Below, piece by piece: positions 13,142 to 14,083 of a stretch of DNA of 14,083 nt. Source of the stretch: Candidatus Omnitrophota bacterium (GTDB taxonomy: Bacteria > Omnitrophota > Gorgyraeia > B26-G9); NCBI GenBank assembly GCA_030630245.1, contig DAOVNL010000002.1, positions 1-14,083 of the forward strand, written 5' to 3'. Position 1 is the stretch's first letter, and each line of letters begins with the position of its first letter. The position numbers and the translations under genes were made by a program. A model generated the notes under the pieces. The model was not told the DNA's origin. It saw only the letters and a program-made list of their open reading frames with translations, and did not search any database.

Positions 13142-13663
13142 TCAATTTTTAAGATACTTATCTACAATTTTACTTTCAATTATGTCTCCAGATAACCCGA
13201 TCCTTATTCTATATGTCTTTTGCCCTATCACCCCTTCTATTTCATAGAGTTTCTTGCCATCTTTTCCCTCAATAATTTTGGCTTTAACAACTTTTAATCC
13301 TTTCACCTCTTTTCTTGCCGCAAGCAGAATATTACCCGGAACTCTGCTGATTGAAACATCGCTTTTTATTTCTTTTGCCGAACCGCCCTCCTGGACATTT
13401 CCTTTTGAATCAACCATTACTTCAAATGCCTTCTGCCCCACTGCTCCATCAATCATATAGATGATCTGCCCGTTTTCTTTTGTGATTATCTTTGCATCAA
13501 GAAGTCTGATACCGGAAATTTCTTTTTTAGCCGCTTTGAGCACCTTTTTAGGTACCTGTGAAAGTGGAATACCCTCTTGTGTATCCCTTGCCCGGCTAAT
13601 GCCCGGCAACAAAAGAAGTAAGACAATTAAGGTTAAAAAGAGTATTGTTTTTTTGATCTTCAT
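13142..13663 (-). CDS. Secreted protein with two PepSY-like repeats
   Basis: The 173-residue protein has a signal peptide (MKIKK, Leu-rich core, cleavage near ARA at 24-26) and then two similar units of about 60 residues: about 32-91 (LSQVPKKVLKAAKKE, then DGAVGQKAFEVMVD) and 103-162 (ISRVPGNILLAARKE, then EGVIGQKTYRIRI). The pattern, a helix VP..(V/I)L.AA.KE followed by strands with Y.I.G..G.K....(V/I), is that of PepSY-like domains, small periplasmic modules linked to peptidase inhibition or redox partners; the exact role here is unknown. GGAGGGAAA directly before the ATG at 13663 is a strong ribosome site. It begins 40 bases after the MarC-family stop and precedes another secreted protein. 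Confidence 0.8.
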   Translation of the reverse strand: MKIKKTILFLTLIVLLLLLPGISRARDTQEGIPLSQVPKKVLKAAKKEISGIRLLDAKIITKENGQIIYMIDGAVGQKAFEVMVDSKGNVQEGGSAKEIKSDVSISRVPGNILLAARKEVKGLKVVKAKIIEGKDGKKLYEIEGVIGQKTYRIRIGLSGDIIESKIVDKYLKN

Positions 13664-13694
13664 TTTCCCTCCGTTTTTTTGCTTATTGGGTTTA

Positions 13695-13725
13695 ATTATC
13701 CGATTATCTAAAATAAACGGATAAT
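13695..13725 (-). terminator. 8-bp inverted repeat across the MarC-family stop codon
   Basis: ATTATCCG (13695-13702) and CGGATAAT (13718-13725) are perfect reverse complements separated by 15 bases, spanning the TAA stop (13704-13706). On the minus strand the hairpin is followed by TTAAACCC, not a T-tract, so it is at best a weak terminator. It could instead be an operator or stabilise the mRNA 3' end before the PepSY-repeat gene. Confidence 0.35.
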
Positions 13726-14083
13726 CCCTGCATTAACAAATGAATGCCGATAGCAGCAATAAAAAGACATAAGATCTTAGAGATAACCATGCAGACCACT
13801 TTGCCAAGAATCAGATAGATCTTATCGATAAACCTGAGCATCAGCCAGGTGAGCGCAAATACAACGAGTATTGATACCGCCGCAACCCCAAATCCATGCT
13901 CCGTGGAAGTAACCAGTACGCTCATCATCGCCCCGGGCCCGGCAAGTATGGGACAGGCTATCGGAACCGCACCGATATGATGCGCGTCCTGGCCTCTAGA
14001 ACTTAAAACCCCTTTGACCAGTCCTCCAAAAACCAGATGGTCGATGGCAATGATTAAAAGCAGCAATCCGCCCGCGGCCATCA
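13704..14083 (-). CDS. MarC-family (UPF0056) integral membrane protein, C-terminal part
   Basis: Only the last 126 or so codons are in the window; the frame runs open past position 14083, so the ATG at 14081 is probably internal. The family has about 200 residues and six membrane helices. The visible part has at least three hydrophobic segments: GGLLLLIIAIDHLVFGG, the AVSILVVFALTWLML helix, and the final VISKILCLFIAAIGIHLLMQGL helix. Between them lies the recognisable AVPIACPILAGPGAMMSVLV, close to the MarC pattern (FPLA.P.LAGPGAI). MarC proteins sit in the inner membrane; their transport substrate is not established despite the 'multiple antibiotic resistance' name. Confidence 0.88.
   Translation of the reverse strand, partial: MAAGGLLLLIIAIDHLVFGGLVKGVLSSRGQDAHHIGAVPIACPILAGPGAMMSVLVTSTEHGFGVAAVSILVVFALTWLMLRFIDKIYLILGKVVCMVISKILCLFIAAIGIHLLMQGLSVYFR

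Noticed and set aside
1..14083. CRISPR array, insertion sequence, prophage or defence system
   Set aside because: No regularly spaced repeats, transposase, integrase, terminal inverted repeats or defence domains were seen; the genes are housekeeping and LPS genes all on one strand.

Overview
The window reads as a chromosomal segment of a Gram-negative bacterium, most likely of the Planctomycetes-Verrucomicrobia-Chlamydiae/Omnitrophota neighbourhood. The best evidence is the 5' end of a 16S rRNA gene on the minus strand (1 to about 188), whose 'GGCGGCGTGGATTAGGCATG' signature is, from memory, typical of candidate phylum OP3 (Omnitrophota) and some relatives. The lipid A and heptose genes show an LPS-bearing outer membrane. 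The phylum call is an inference that a full 16S search would settle.

Every gene lies on the minus strand, so the region is transcribed from high to low coordinates. In that order: the end of a MarC-family membrane protein (partial); a secreted protein with two PepSY-like repeats; a small secreted protein of unknown function; a non-coding stretch that looks like a 6S RNA gene with its own promoter; rarA (AAA+ ATPase); lpxK; an LpxL-like acyltransferase fused to an ELM1/DUF1022 domain; a GT4-GT9 glycosyltransferase fusion; a free GT4 glycosyltransferase; a membrane-anchored polysaccharide deacetylase; a free GT9 heptosyltransferase; a DUF3108 lipoprotein; the heptose-7-phosphate kinase hldA/rfaE1; fabZ; then two consensus-like rRNA promoters, a leader with a boxA-like element, and the 16S gene.

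From rarA to fabZ the genes are tightly packed, with overlapping stops and starts (ATGA) at three junctions and a 47-base overlap at a fourth. The block builds the lipid A-core part of LPS: FabZ feeds acyl chains, LpxK phosphorylates lipid A, the LpxL-like protein acylates it, HldA starts activated-heptose synthesis, GT9 enzymes add heptose and GT4 enzymes add further sugars. An internal promoter in front of hldA suggests that hldA-fabZ can be transcribed separately.

The points most worth a second look are the two multi-domain fusions (LpxL-ELM1 and GT4-GT9, the latter beside unfused paralogues of both halves), the candidate 6S RNA upstream of rarA, a LpxK with an altered active-site loop, and the compact rRNA promoter region that starts at the fabZ stop codon.
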